DNA of 64,000 nt, taken from Nocardia donostiensis (lineage in GTDB: Bacteria; Actinomycetota; Actinomycetes; Mycobacteriales; Mycobacteriaceae). The position numbers and the translations under genes were made by a program. The stretch is taken from assembly GCF_002081715.1 (NCBI RefSeq), contig NZ_MUKP01000001.1, positions 1 through 64,000 on the forward strand. The letters run 5' to 3'. Under the pieces are notes generated by a model that was given only the letters and a program-made list of their open reading frames with translations, made no database searches and was not told the DNA's origin. Below, one piece after another: positions 1 to 10,393 of this stretch. Each line of letters opens with the position of its first letter. Position 1 is the first letter of the stretch.

Positions 1-44
1 GGTGGCAGCGGTCAACCAGGAGATCGGGGCCAGACAGGCGCGAA

Positions 45-827
45 TCAGTGCCCGTACGGGTGGCAGGCTGCGGCTGCTGCGTCCGATCGCGGGTGCCGCA
101 GCGGCAGCCGCACCCCGTCGGGTCCGCAGAGTTTGTCGCCGTCGAGCCACCAATCCGGTGGCGGCCGCCGGAAATCGGCGCCGGTGCTGTGCCAGTGCTC
201 GCCTTCCCAGAGAATCGGTTCCCCGCTGCGTGGGCAGCTGGTGGCGTCCATCGCCCAGCCGCTGCCCGCCGCCACCCACACCACATTCGGGTGGTCGTAG
301 GCAATGGAGGTGATCAGCACATCGTCGCAGTTGGCGACGACCACGGCGTGCGGGTGCCGTGCCAACCCGGCGCGCAGCCGCCGTTCGATCGTGTTGATTT
401 CGCCGACCCGGTCGAGCTGATCACGGCTGAGGTTCAGCAGCACAACCACCGACGGGTTGAGCGAATCACTGACATGCGGCAGATGCAGTTCGTCGACCTC
501 GATCGCCGCCAGCGGCGCGGACCGGTGCACGCTCAACGCCGCGACAATGCCTGCGTCCATATTCGCGCCGTCGGCCTGAGTGGCGACGTCCCCGATGGTG
601 CTCAGCGCGGCGGTGGTCATCCTGGTGGTGGTTGATTTGCCGTTGGTGCCGGTGACCAGCACCGTGCGCCGCCCGCGGCCCAGCTGATCCATGATCGTCG
701 GATCGATCTTCAACGCGATCAGACCGCCGATCATCGACCCTTTGCCGCGACCGGCTTTCTGCGAGGCCCACGACGCTGCCGCCGCCGCCCGCAGCGCGAT
801 CCGCCCGCGCACAGATATATCTGCCAC
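45..827 (-). CDS. murT: MurT-type lipid II isoglutaminyl synthase subunit, C-terminally truncated
   Basis: The Mur-ligase-like subunit MurT works with GatD to amidate the D-glutamate of lipid II at the cytoplasmic membrane. The visible part starts with a GTG at 827 and carries the ATP-binding P-loop TGTNGKSTTT at residues 59-68, then the middle-domain stretches EVDELHLPHVSD and LNLSRDQLDRVGEIN that closely resemble mycobacterial Rv3712. The family is about 410 residues long, but this frame ends at 260. Homology stops abruptly after GPDGVRLPLR (about position 96), and a 16-residue unrelated tail follows before the stop. None of the three minus-strand frames in the remaining 95 bases shows the expected LPG..NRGNA continuation, so a single small indel does not explain the loss. 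No gatD is visible because it would lie left of the window. The identity of the N-terminal half is secure; whether the protein works is doubtful. Confidence 0.8.
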   Translation of the reverse strand: MADISVRGRIALRAAAAASWASQKAGRGKGSMIGGLIALKIDPTIMDQLGRGRRTVLVTGTNGKSTTTRMTTAALSTIGDVATQADGANMDAGIVAALSVHRSAPLAAIEVDELHLPHVSDSLNPSVVVLLNLSRDQLDRVGEINTIERRLRAGLARHPHAVVVANCDDVLITSIAYDHPNVVWVAAGSGWAMDATSCPRSGEPILWEGEHWHSTGADFRRPPPDWWLDGDKLCGPDGVRLPLRHPRSDAAAAACHPYGH

Positions 828-975
828 GCGCGCAGTCTAATGTTCGCCCGTCGAGCGGTCGCGCCGCGTATTCACCAGCGCCGCCACCGCCCCCCTGCGC
901 TGCCCACCGCTATCTGCCGTCGGCTGTCTGCAGCGACTACCGAGATAGTCCGCGGTGCGCGGGCCGCAGCCCGGC

Positions 976-2739
976 TCAGAGCTGGATATCGAACAGATTG
1001 GGCAGCCCGGCGGCATAGCGGTCGGCGTCGATTCGGCGCAGCGGTTCGAGTTCCTGGGCGCGGTAGAGGGTAAAGGTGCGGCAGCGCGGCGCGTTCGAGC
1101 CGGCTACGTCCAGCAGCGCGTTCACCGCGGTGCGCGCGGATTCGCTGGCGCCTTCCATGGTGGCCAGGTCGATATTGGTGCGCACATAATCGCCTGCCAA
1201 GAAGAGGTTCTCCAGCGGGCCGTGCGCATCGGGGCGTGCTTCCCACGACCCGGCGGTGTTGATGAGCAGCGGGTCGGCGTTGGTGTTGTGGCCGCTGCCT
1301 TGCTGCCAGACGATAGCCGGGTCGAGGAACCAGGAATGCAGGTTCGCCTCGTGCAGCAGATCATCGCGATCGTTGAGGTGCGCGCACATCTGCGCCCAGG
1401 TTTCGCGCGCGATCTCCTCGGCCGTGCATTCGCGGGCCGGTTTGCCGTAGAGAATGCCCGGGGTATGCCAGTTGGAGATATCCACCGACAGGCATTCGGC
1501 GACCAACCCGTCCCCGAATTCCGGCAGTTTGCGCGCCCACAGGTGATTCTGGGTGATCGCGGTGAGCGACCACGGGGAGTCGATGAAAGCGATGTGACCG
1601 TCGCTGATATCAACCGGTTCACGCAGGTAGTACTGGATGCCGTTCATCCAATCCGTATGCAACCGGTGCATCCGTTCCAGCTCCGGCCACTCGGCGAGCA
1701 CCTCGGCGTTCCACAGGGTGCGGGCGCGTTCCGCGGGCAGCGCCACCACGAAGTAGTCGGCCGCCACCGAACGGGAAACACCCACGGAATCGACCACACG
1801 TGCCGCGCGGATCCGCCGGTCACGCACCTCGAGTCCACGGACTTCGGCTCCGAGCTCGAAAGCGACCCCGAGCTCACGCAACAACCGTACCCACGGATCG
1901 ATCCAGGCTGCGTTCGTCGGGCCGTTCAGCACCCGGTCCAGGCTGCCGTCGAATCCGATTTCCAGCGGGTTTCCCAGGAACTGCTCACCCATCGTCCCAA
2001 TGGTGCGCACGCTGGCCATATCCTCTTTCGCCGCGACCAGCAGACTGGTCAGCGTGCGCGACAGCAGCGCGCGGAACTCGTGCGACCGCTGATGCCCACC
2101 CACGAACTCGTGCCAGGACATACGCTCCCACTGGCCGAGCCTGCGGGCATCGCTGCTGGTATTGAACACCAGCAACCGGTTGGCGAAGTACATCCCCTCC
2201 GCGGGCGGCATTCCGGTGGCTGTCGCAACAGCGGCGCCCAGCGTTTCCCGGAACGAATCCGGGTCGGCTGCACCGAGATGCGCCAAACCCAACGGAACCC
2301 GGAAGTCGTCGCCGTCGCGGCGGGAGAACCGCGCAACCGGTGCCGCGACCAGGTTGTTCCACACACCATCCGGGTTCTCCGCGAACGGGATACGCCGCAT
2401 CGTATCCGGAACATGCTGGTAGAAGCCGGGGAAGAAACGGAAACCGTGCTCGCCGGGAAGATCGAGACGCCCACCGGTCCCGGTGCCGGACACCGGGATA
2501 CTGCGCGCCTTACCGCCCAACGCGCGTCGCTCGTAAACCGTGACCCGGAAACCGCGTTCGGCCAGTTCATGCGCCGCAGTGAGCCCGGCAACCCCGCCCC
2601 CCAACACCGCAACCCGCTGCCCCGGGCTCCCGGCAGCCCGCGAAACCCCCACCGTCGCTGAGCCGACCACACCCACACCTGCCGCGACGGCACCGGCCAG
2701 TACAGCCCGACGCGACACCGCCCCACATTGTCCACTCAT
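976..2739 (-). CDS. Tat-exported FAD-dependent oxidoreductase (amine-oxidase/phytoene-desaturase fold)
   Basis: A 587-residue flavoprotein starting with ATG at 2739. Residues 9-16 (SRRAVLAG) followed by an Ala/Gly/Val-rich stretch form a twin-arginine signal, so the protein is probably exported folded with its cofactor. The dinucleotide-binding Rossmann motif VLGGGVAGL lies at residues 45-53, the second strand ends in VTVYERR, and the block GEHGFRFFPGFYQH matches a family of actinobacterial NAD(P)-binding oxidoreductases related to phytoene desaturases and hydroxysqualene dehydroxylases. A C-terminal FLAGDYVRTNIDLATMEGA segment is the usual second FAD-contact motif. The substrate cannot be read from the sequence. 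It lies upstream of, and in the same direction as, the murT-like gene, with about 150 bases between them. Confidence 0.8.
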   Translation of the reverse strand: MSGQCGAVSRRAVLAGAVAAGVGVVGSATVGVSRAAGSPGQRVAVLGGGVAGLTAAHELAERGFRVTVYERRALGGKARSIPVSGTGTGGRLDLPGEHGFRFFPGFYQHVPDTMRRIPFAENPDGVWNNLVAAPVARFSRRDGDDFRVPLGLAHLGAADPDSFRETLGAAVATATGMPPAEGMYFANRLLVFNTSSDARRLGQWERMSWHEFVGGHQRSHEFRALLSRTLTSLLVAAKEDMASVRTIGTMGEQFLGNPLEIGFDGSLDRVLNGPTNAAWIDPWVRLLRELGVAFELGAEVRGLEVRDRRIRAARVVDSVGVSRSVAADYFVVALPAERARTLWNAEVLAEWPELERMHRLHTDWMNGIQYYLREPVDISDGHIAFIDSPWSLTAITQNHLWARKLPEFGDGLVAECLSVDISNWHTPGILYGKPARECTAEEIARETWAQMCAHLNDRDDLLHEANLHSWFLDPAIVWQQGSGHNTNADPLLINTAGSWEARPDAHGPLENLFLAGDYVRTNIDLATMEGASESARTAVNALLDVAGSNAPRCRTFTLYRAQELEPLRRIDADRYAAGLPNLFDIQL

Positions 2740-2898
2740 GTGTCGCTCTGCTGCCTAGCCTCGGGATAACGCTGATCGATCGGTTTACTTCACAAGGTTG
2801 CGGGCAAACGGGACTCGGCGACCGCCGTCAATGCAGGCCTGACCGTCGGGTGGACCGACACCGATCCACCTCCGACTGACCGAAACCCCGGTCTGGCC

Positions 2899-5157
2899 TC
2901 AGGATTGGAATCGGATGTACTGCTGATTCGCGACGTACTCGAAATCCTCGGCGACGATCGCCGCCAGCTCCAACAGTGCCCGCCGGGTCGGTTTGCTCAC
3001 CAGTTCCAGGTCGATCTCGGCGCCCTCGGCCAGATGGTCGTCGAACGGGACCACCTGCACCGCGCGCGTACGATCCAGGAACAGTTTGCGCAGATGATCG
3101 AGGTCGACCGACGAGGAACCCCGCCGGGAAGCATTCACCACCACCACGGTTCGCTTGACCAGACTGTCGTAGCCGTGATGATCCAGCCAGTCCAAGGTCG
3201 CCGAGGCGCTGCGCGCGCCATCGATGGCGGGCGAGGTCACCAGCACCAGCGAACTGGCCATATCGAGCACACCGGCCATCGCCGAATGCATCAGACCGGT
3301 GCCGCAGTCGGTGAGAATGATGTTGTAGAACGACTGCAGGATCGTGATCGCCTTGCGGTAATCAGCCTCGCTGAACGCCTCCGACACCGCCGGGTCCTGT
3401 TCACTGGCCAGCACTTCCAGCCGGCTCGGCGCCTGAGACGTATGCGCCCGGACATCGGAGTACCGCGTGATATGCGGATCCTCCAGCAGGTTGCGGACCG
3501 TCGAACGGGTTTGCCGCGGCACGCGATGCGCGAGCGTACCGAGGTCGGGGTTGGCGTCGATGGCGATAACACGGTCACCGCGCACCGACGCGAACGTCGA
3601 ACCCAGTCCCACAGTGGTCGTGGTCTTGCCGACGCCGCCCTTGAGCGACAGGATCGCGATCCGGTGATCGCCCCGCACGGGCTGATTCACTCGCGCCACC
3701 AGATCGCGATGCACCATATCGGCAGGGGACTCACCCGGGTTGATCATGCCCCGAGATGCCTTGTGCACCGCGCGCCGCCAACCGCTGCGCGGGGCCTTGC
3801 GAACGCGTTTCAGCAGGTTCAGGTCGTTGACGGAATGACCGGCCTGACCAGGCTCGGGCATATTCTGCGGCTGGAACGGCTGCTGCGGTTGCAGACGCTG
3901 CTGCTGCGGCGCGGCCTGGAACTGCTGCTGCTGGTTTGTTGCGGGAGGCTGGTACTGACCGGTCGGCGGGCCTGCTGGAGGCGCGGACGGCGCGGCAGGC
4001 GGAGGAGTGGGTGTCTGAAACTGCTGCGGCTGCTGCACCGGCGGAGGAGCCCAGCTGTAAATGGGGTTACCCGCCTGGTCGGCATCGCTCGACGGCGCGG
4101 CAGAACCGTACGGCGCGTTCGGCTGCGATACCTGGTTGCCCGCCTGATTGAACTGGTCTGCGCCGGGCTCAGAGAACTGCCCGGACGCTTGCCTCTGCCC
4201 GCTGCCCGGCCCGTGAGTGAACTGCCCACCCTCAGCGGACTGGGTGAACTGGCCTGTTGCCGCAGGTGGCGCGAACCCACCATCAGGGGACTGAGTGAAC
4301 TGGTTACCGCTGTGCGGCTGATCGAACTGTCCTGGCGGCTGCGCGAACTGACCACTGCTGTACGGCGACGACCCGGCGGCGGTCTCCGGGAACTGGCCGC
4401 CCTGCGACGCGAACTGCCCAGGTGGCGGCGGGGCGAACTGCCCACCAGGCTCACTGAACTGGCCGCTCGGCGCAGCGTACGGTCCGCCACCCGTCCCCGG
4501 ATAGCTCGCCCCAGCCTGCGAGAACTGCTCACCCGAAGGCGGCGCGAACTGCCCTGCGGCCGGATTGTCGTACGGATTCTGCTGCGGGAACCGATCACTC
4601 GAATACGAGCTGGACGGACCATCCCCCGCCTGCGCAAACGGTGAATCCACACCAGAAAACTGCGCCGCACCCGCATCCGGGGAACCCATATCCGACCCGA
4701 CCGCAGGCGAACCCACATCCGGCACCATGAACTGCCCACTCGTATACGCGGGCGGCGCGAAAACCCCCTCGGACTGCTGGGAATCACCACCAACATCCTC
4801 GAACGACGAACCAGGCGCCGACGAGAACGATGGCGACATCCCACCACTGGGAGCATCCTCAACCGAACCCACCCCGTCTACAGCATCCCCACCCGGAACA
4901 CCCGGAACCCCACTGTTATCGGACACGTCGACCGTATCCGCCGCGCCGACACCATCAGAATGCTCGGAAAATTCTCTGTCCGAGGACACCGCGCCAGATA
5001 CATCACCATCACCGGACGAACCCGGCGCATCCGTCACACCATCAGCGGAAACATCTGCTACCTCACCTGATTGCGCTGACGCATCAGGCTCAGCAGTGTC
5101 CACCGGGTGACTCTGCAGCCATGGCGGAGAAGTCGGGTCGTGGTCGTTACTAGTCAC
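2899..5157 (-). CDS. MinD/ParA-family ATPase with long Pro/Gln/Gly-rich GQF-repeat N-terminus
   Basis: A two-part protein of about 752 residues. The last 250 residues are a ParA/MinD-type ATPase: deviant Walker [11 protein letters not shown] at about 506-515, IDANPDLGTL for Walker A', and ILTDCGTGLMHSAM for Walker B. The first 450 or so residues are low-complexity and probably disordered, with an acidic Ser/Asp-rich start followed by about fifteen copies of a QF core in contexts such as SGQFSEPG, AAGQFAPPS and PGQFASQG. The architecture resembles the ESX-associated EspI/Rv3876 class and other mycobacterial MinD-like proteins with Pro-rich tails, but no ESX genes are nearby. I chose GTG 5157 because GGGGGAA stands just upstream of it; an ATG at 5181 and a TTG at 5184 are in-frame alternatives. 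A role in positioning or secretion is inference. Confidence 0.8.
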   Translation of the reverse strand: MTSNDHDPTSPPWLQSHPVDTAEPDASAQSGEVADVSADGVTDAPGSSGDGDVSGAVSSDREFSEHSDGVGAADTVDVSDNSGVPGVPGGDAVDGVGSVEDAPSGGMSPSFSSAPGSSFEDVGGDSQQSEGVFAPPAYTSGQFMVPDVGSPAVGSDMGSPDAGAAQFSGVDSPFAQAGDGPSSSYSSDRFPQQNPYDNPAAGQFAPPSGEQFSQAGASYPGTGGGPYAAPSGQFSEPGGQFAPPPPGQFASQGGQFPETAAGSSPYSSGQFAQPPGQFDQPHSGNQFTQSPDGGFAPPAATGQFTQSAEGGQFTHGPGSGQRQASGQFSEPGADQFNQAGNQVSQPNAPYGSAAPSSDADQAGNPIYSWAPPPVQQPQQFQTPTPPPAAPSAPPAGPPTGQYQPPATNQQQQFQAAPQQQRLQPQQPFQPQNMPEPGQAGHSVNDLNLLKRVRKAPRSGWRRAVHKASRGMINPGESPADMVHRDLVARVNQPVRGDHRIAILSLKGGVGKTTTTVGLGSTFASVRGDRVIAIDANPDLGTLAHRVPRQTRSTVRNLLEDPHITRYSDVRAHTSQAPSRLEVLASEQDPAVSEAFSEADYRKAITILQSFYNIILTDCGTGLMHSAMAGVLDMASSLVLVTSPAIDGARSASATLDWLDHHGYDSLVKRTVVVVNASRRGSSSVDLDHLRKLFLDRTRAVQVVPFDDHLAEGAEIDLELVSKPTRRALLELAAIVAEDFEYVANQQYIRFQS

Positions 5158-5375
5158 AGTTCCCCCATCTGCTCGGTACATCAAGCAGAAAGCTCGGCGG
5201 CTGGAGTTGCCACAACGCTATCAGTATTTATTGGCACGCTGGCGCGCGCGGGTTCGTAAGACTCACCCGGACACGTGCTGCTGACGGCAGATACCGGGAA
5301 ACACCTGCGCGGCGAGCGGCTCGTAAGACTTACCTGGTCGGCTTCGGATGAGTCTCGGTGGGTTTACATGACAGA

Positions 5376-5419
5376 GCCGGGCAGGAACGGGGACTGCGCG
5401 ACCGCCGTTCCTGCCCGGC
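5376..5419 (-). terminator. Strong hairpin downstream of leuA
   Basis: A perfect 15-bp stem (5376-5390 pairs with 5405-5419) with a 14-base loop lies just beyond the leuA stop. There is no U run, as is common for actinobacterial terminators. It separates leuA from the MinD-like gene, which runs in the same direction. Confidence 0.6.
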
Positions 5420-5432
5420 CCGTCTACCTAAC

Positions 5433-7307
<1,875 letters not shown>

Positions 7308-7349
7308 TCAGACCCCGCCGCGGCGGCCGAGAAGAAGAGCCCGCTGCAT
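7308..7349 (-). CDS. leuA leader peptide (candidate attenuator)
   Basis: A 13-codon ORF reading MQRALLLGRRGGV precedes leuA on the same strand. It has three consecutive leucine codons (CTT CTT CTC, including the relatively rare CTT in this GC-rich genome), followed by an Arg/Gly run. A TAAACT hexamer 10 bases before the ATG could be a -10 box, giving a nearly leaderless peptide. Leu-codon leader peptides upstream of leuA are described in Actinobacteria as transcription or translation attenuators. Short GC-rich complementary stretches lie between the peptide and the leuA ribosome binding site, but I could not fold them. Function is inferred from position and codon content. Confidence 0.65.
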   Translation of the reverse strand: MQRALLLGRRGGV

Positions 7350-7380
7350 GACGTCGCCGAGTTTACCGTGCCGAATTCGC

Positions 7381-7745
7381 TCGGACCACGCCGGGCACGC
7401 GTACCTCGCTCCGGGCGTACCTCCGTCTTCGCTCCGGCCATGCGCATTTATGTCTACATCCTGCACGACGCACGGCTGGGTGGGGTCTGCCTACCTACCG
7501 CCTTTGCTCCGGGCGTGCGGCCTGCGTATTTTCTCGCACTCGCTCCGGGCGTACTCCGTCTGCGCTGCGGCCGTGCGCTCTGCTGTGCACCTTCTGCGTC
7601 TTCGTCTTCCGGCTATGCGCTTGTGCGTGTCTCTGTCATTCGCTTTGGTCATGTGCTTTGCGTGAACTTGCGCAATTGCTTCAGTCGTGCGTTCGCGTAC
7701 CTGCGCATTCGCTTCGGTCGTGCGAACAAGGTGAGCTTGCGCTGG
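7381..7745. repeat. Cluster of degenerate ~20-nt intergenic repeats
   Basis: The space between leuA and the TSUP gene holds about nine imperfect copies of a motif close to TTCGCTCCGGNCGTGCGC, all in one orientation, at irregular spacing. Clear copies begin near 7407, 7430, 7508, 7542 and 7566, and more decayed ones follow to about 7720. Bases 7413-7448 match the reverse complement of 39247-39282 with one mismatch in 36, so the same family occurs between ephE and nhaA. The region stays open in one frame but its translation looks like a by-product of the repeat (recurring FAPG/APGV). Confidence 0.7.
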
Positions 7746-7785
7746 TACCGTTCGCGGGCCGACGGGACGTCCGAAGGGTTCACCT

Positions 7786-8547
7786 ATGACTTGGCTGGAA
7801 CAGCTGGCCGTTTTCGGGGCGGGGATTGCTGCGGGTGGGATCAATACGATTGTCGGGTCCGGCACCCTGATCACCTTTCCGGTGCTGTTGGCGGTCGGGT
7901 TGCCGCCGGTCACCGCGAATGTGTCGAACACCGTCGGGATCGCTCCCGGTTCGCTGAGCGGGGCGATTGGATATCGCAGGGAGCTGGCAGGCCAGCGGGT
8001 GCGGCTGATCCGCCTCGGCACGGCCTCGCTGCTGGGTGCGGCGGTGGGCGCGGCGCTGTTGCTGACCCTGCCGGATAGGGCGTTCGCGGCGATCGTGCCG
8101 GTGCTGATCATCGCGGCGCTGGTGCTGGTTGTGATCCAGCCCCGGCTGGCCGCTTGGGTGAAGGAGCGCCGTGACGCCGACACCGGACCGGTGCACGGCG
8201 GTCCGGTGCTGTTCGCGGCGGTTTTCGCGACCGGTATCTACGGTGGCTATTTCGGCGCGGCCCAGGGCGTGCTGCTGCTCGGGTTGCTCGGCGTGTTCGT
8301 GCATGAAGACATCCAGCGCCTCAATGGCGTGAAGAATGTTCTTGCTCTGCTGGTGAACGCCCTGGCGGCGGTGATCTTCATCGTGATCGCCCAAATCGAC
8401 TGGCAGGCCGTCGCCTTCATCGCCGTCGGCGCGGTTATCGGCGGCCAGCTCGGCGCGAAACTCGGCCGGCGTCTGCCGCCGAACGTGTTGCGGGCGGTGA
8501 TCGTCATGGTCGGTTGTACCGCTGTGGTCCGCCTGCTCACGTCTTAG
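7786..8547 (+). CDS. TSUP-family (TauE/SafE) membrane transporter
   Basis: A 253-residue polytopic membrane protein with about eight hydrophobic segments arranged as two similar halves. The first half contains GINTIVGSGTLITFPVLLA and GLPPVTANVSNTVGI, and the second half contains ATGIYGGYFGAAQGVLLL and RLNGVKNVLALLVNAL. These are hallmarks of the TauE/SafE (TSUP) family, which moves sulfite, sulfoacetate or other small organosulfur or carboxylate anions across the inner membrane. ATG 7786 has GAAGGG six bases upstream. It stands alone: a repeat cluster lies before it and a GMC oxidoreductase follows in the same direction after about 100 bases. The substrate cannot be predicted. Confidence 0.88.
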   Translation: MTWLEQLAVFGAGIAAGGINTIVGSGTLITFPVLLAVGLPPVTANVSNTVGIAPGSLSGAIGYRRELAGQRVRLIRLGTASLLGAAVGAALLLTLPDRAFAAIVPVLIIAALVLVVIQPRLAAWVKERRDADTGPVHGGPVLFAAVFATGIYGGYFGAAQGVLLLGLLGVFVHEDIQRLNGVKNVLALLVNALAAVIFIVIAQIDWQAVAFIAVGAVIGGQLGAKLGRRLPPNVLRAVIVMVGCTAVVRLLTS

Positions 8548-8653
8548 CGGCCTGCGCGCGTATCCCCTGGTGCACAGTCGTGTTCGGACTGTTCATCAAG
8601 ACCGAATATCGGTAGCATCCGTCGGCTATAGACATGATCAGAAAGGTGGCCCA

Positions 8654-10288
8654 GTGGACAGGCGTGCCCTCTTCAAGGCGGCGGGGGCAGCTGCCCTGAT
8701 CGGGGCGGCAGGGTCGGCGACGGGGGCAGTGCGGCCGTCGCTACCGCGAGCCGCGGCGCAACCGGTGTGGCACGAATTGTTCCGGCAGTGGGTGCCGGAG
8801 ATCTTCGCTCCGATTCCCGACCCGCCCGAGCATTCCGAAGCGATCATCGTCGGCTCCGGGTTCGGCGCGGCGGTCGCGGCGCTGCGGCTGGCGGAGGCAG
8901 GCATAACCAATACGGTGCTCGAACGCGGCTCCCGCTGGCCCAACGATCCGTGGCGGGAGATCTTCACCGGCGACGATCTGCCCGACGGCCGCGGGTTCTG
9001 GCATCGCACCAATTTCACCGGGGTCACCAAGGTGACGATGCATTTCGCCGATTTCGGCGGAGTCCTCGACTGCACCACATATCCGGGCATCGATGTGTGG
9101 CGGGCGGCCGTGGTCGGCGGCGGTTCGGTGGTTTTCACCGGTGCGATGATCGCCCCGGAACGCAAACTGTTCGATCACGTTTTCGGCGGCGTCGTCGACT
9201 ACGGCGAATTGGAGCGGATCTACTACCCGCGGGTGCGGCAGATGCTGCGACTGGATCGAATGCCAGCGGATATCTACGCCTCCGCGCCGTTCGCCCATTC
9301 CCGCGCCTGGGACGAACAGGTACGTAAGGCCGGTTACCAGCCGATCCCGAACGATTCGATCTTCACCTGGGACATCTTGCGTGGCGAGCTCGCAGGCACC
9401 ACTCGGCCCTCGGCTACTGCTGCCCGCAGCAACCTCGGTAACTCCAACGGCGCGAAGTTCGACCTCAATCAGAACTATCTGAAGTACGCGCAGGACACTG
9501 GGCGCTCGACAATCTTCCCCGGCCACCGCGTCGACTCGATCGCCAAGGAGTCGGGCGGCCGGTTCGCGGTGACCGTGACCAAACTCGCCCCGACCGGAGC
9601 GGAACTGGGCACTCGCACCCTCACCTGCGACCGCCTGTTCCTCGGCGCGGGTTCGATCGGCACCTCCGAGCTGCTCGTTCGCGCCCAGGCCACCGGGACG
9701 CTGCCCGACCTCAACGAGCATATCGGCGACGGCTGGGGCACCAACGGCGATGTGGCGTTGGCTCGCGGCGCGAGTTCGATCGGCGGTTTCGGCCAAGGTG
9801 TGCCCAGCGCGAGCCGGATCTTCGACGATTCGGATGTCCCGCTTACCCTGGAGAGCTGGTACATCCCCGGTATTCCGTTCGAGACCGGCGCCCTGGCCTC
9901 GCTCGGGTTGGTGCTCGACCCGACCAGGACCCGCCTCGGCTACGACAAAGCCACCGGCGGTGTCGGGCTTTCCTGGCCGCGTAAGAACCGAGACGAGGTC
10001 GTGGCCGCAGCCCACGCGGTCGACCGCCGGATCGCGGAACGGGCCGGAGCGATGGTCGAATACGACGCCCTCGGCTACGCCGCGAACGCCCTGTTCACCG
10101 CGCATCCGCTGGGTGGTGCGGTGCTCGGGAAGGCGACCGACGGCTACGGCCGGGTGCATGGGCACAAGGGCCTGTATGTGGTGGACGGGGCGGCCGTTCC
10201 GGGCAGCACGGCCACCGTCAACCCGTCGCTCACCATCACCGCATTGGCCGAACGCAATATCGAGGCGATCATCCGCGCGGGGCATTGA
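8654..10288 (+). CDS. Tat-exported GMC oxidoreductase, cholesterol-oxidase-like
   Basis: The frame is open from 8570, but I place the start at GTG 8654 because GAAAGGTGG precedes it and residues 3-20 (RRALFKAAGAAALIGAAG) then form a twin-arginine signal. The mature protein has the FAD-binding GSGFGA motif at residues 67-72. Near the C-terminus are AHPLGGAVLGKATD, LYVVDGAAVPG and TVNPSLTITALAERN, the arrangement of non-covalent cholesterol oxidases (about 546 residues in Streptomyces, 544 here). The catalytic His of HPLGG and Asn of VNPS are present, and the E of LESWY could match the active-site Glu. Extracellular oxidation and isomerisation of cholesterol or a related sterol is the best guess. 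No other sterol catabolism genes lie nearby. Confidence 0.82.
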   Translation: MDRRALFKAAGAAALIGAAGSATGAVRPSLPRAAAQPVWHELFRQWVPEIFAPIPDPPEHSEAIIVGSGFGAAVAALRLAEAGITNTVLERGSRWPNDPWREIFTGDDLPDGRGFWHRTNFTGVTKVTMHFADFGGVLDCTTYPGIDVWRAAVVGGGSVVFTGAMIAPERKLFDHVFGGVVDYGELERIYYPRVRQMLRLDRMPADIYASAPFAHSRAWDEQVRKAGYQPIPNDSIFTWDILRGELAGTTRPSATAARSNLGNSNGAKFDLNQNYLKYAQDTGRSTIFPGHRVDSIAKESGGRFAVTVTKLAPTGAELGTRTLTCDRLFLGAGSIGTSELLVRAQATGTLPDLNEHIGDGWGTNGDVALARGASSIGGFGQGVPSASRIFDDSDVPLTLESWYIPGIPFETGALASLGLVLDPTRTRLGYDKATGGVGLSWPRKNRDEVVAAAHAVDRRIAERAGAMVEYDALGYAANALFTAHPLGGAVLGKATDGYGRVHGHKGLYVVDGAAVPGSTATVNPSLTITALAERNIEAIIRAGH

Positions 10289-10393
10289 CGACCGGACAGC
10301 GCTCGCGATCGGATCGAACCGCAACATCCGTACCGGGCCCCCGGCGGCGTATTGATGCCGGCGGGACGGTTCGGCGTCGAAGGGAAGCTTCAC

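Noticed and set aside
2..313. Plus-strand 103-codon frame at the left edge
   Set aside because: It is antisense to the murT-like gene and its Arg/Ala/Pro-rich translation has no motif.
7381..7745. CRISPR array
   Set aside because: Repeat copies are highly degenerate, spacing is irregular, and no cas genes are in the window.
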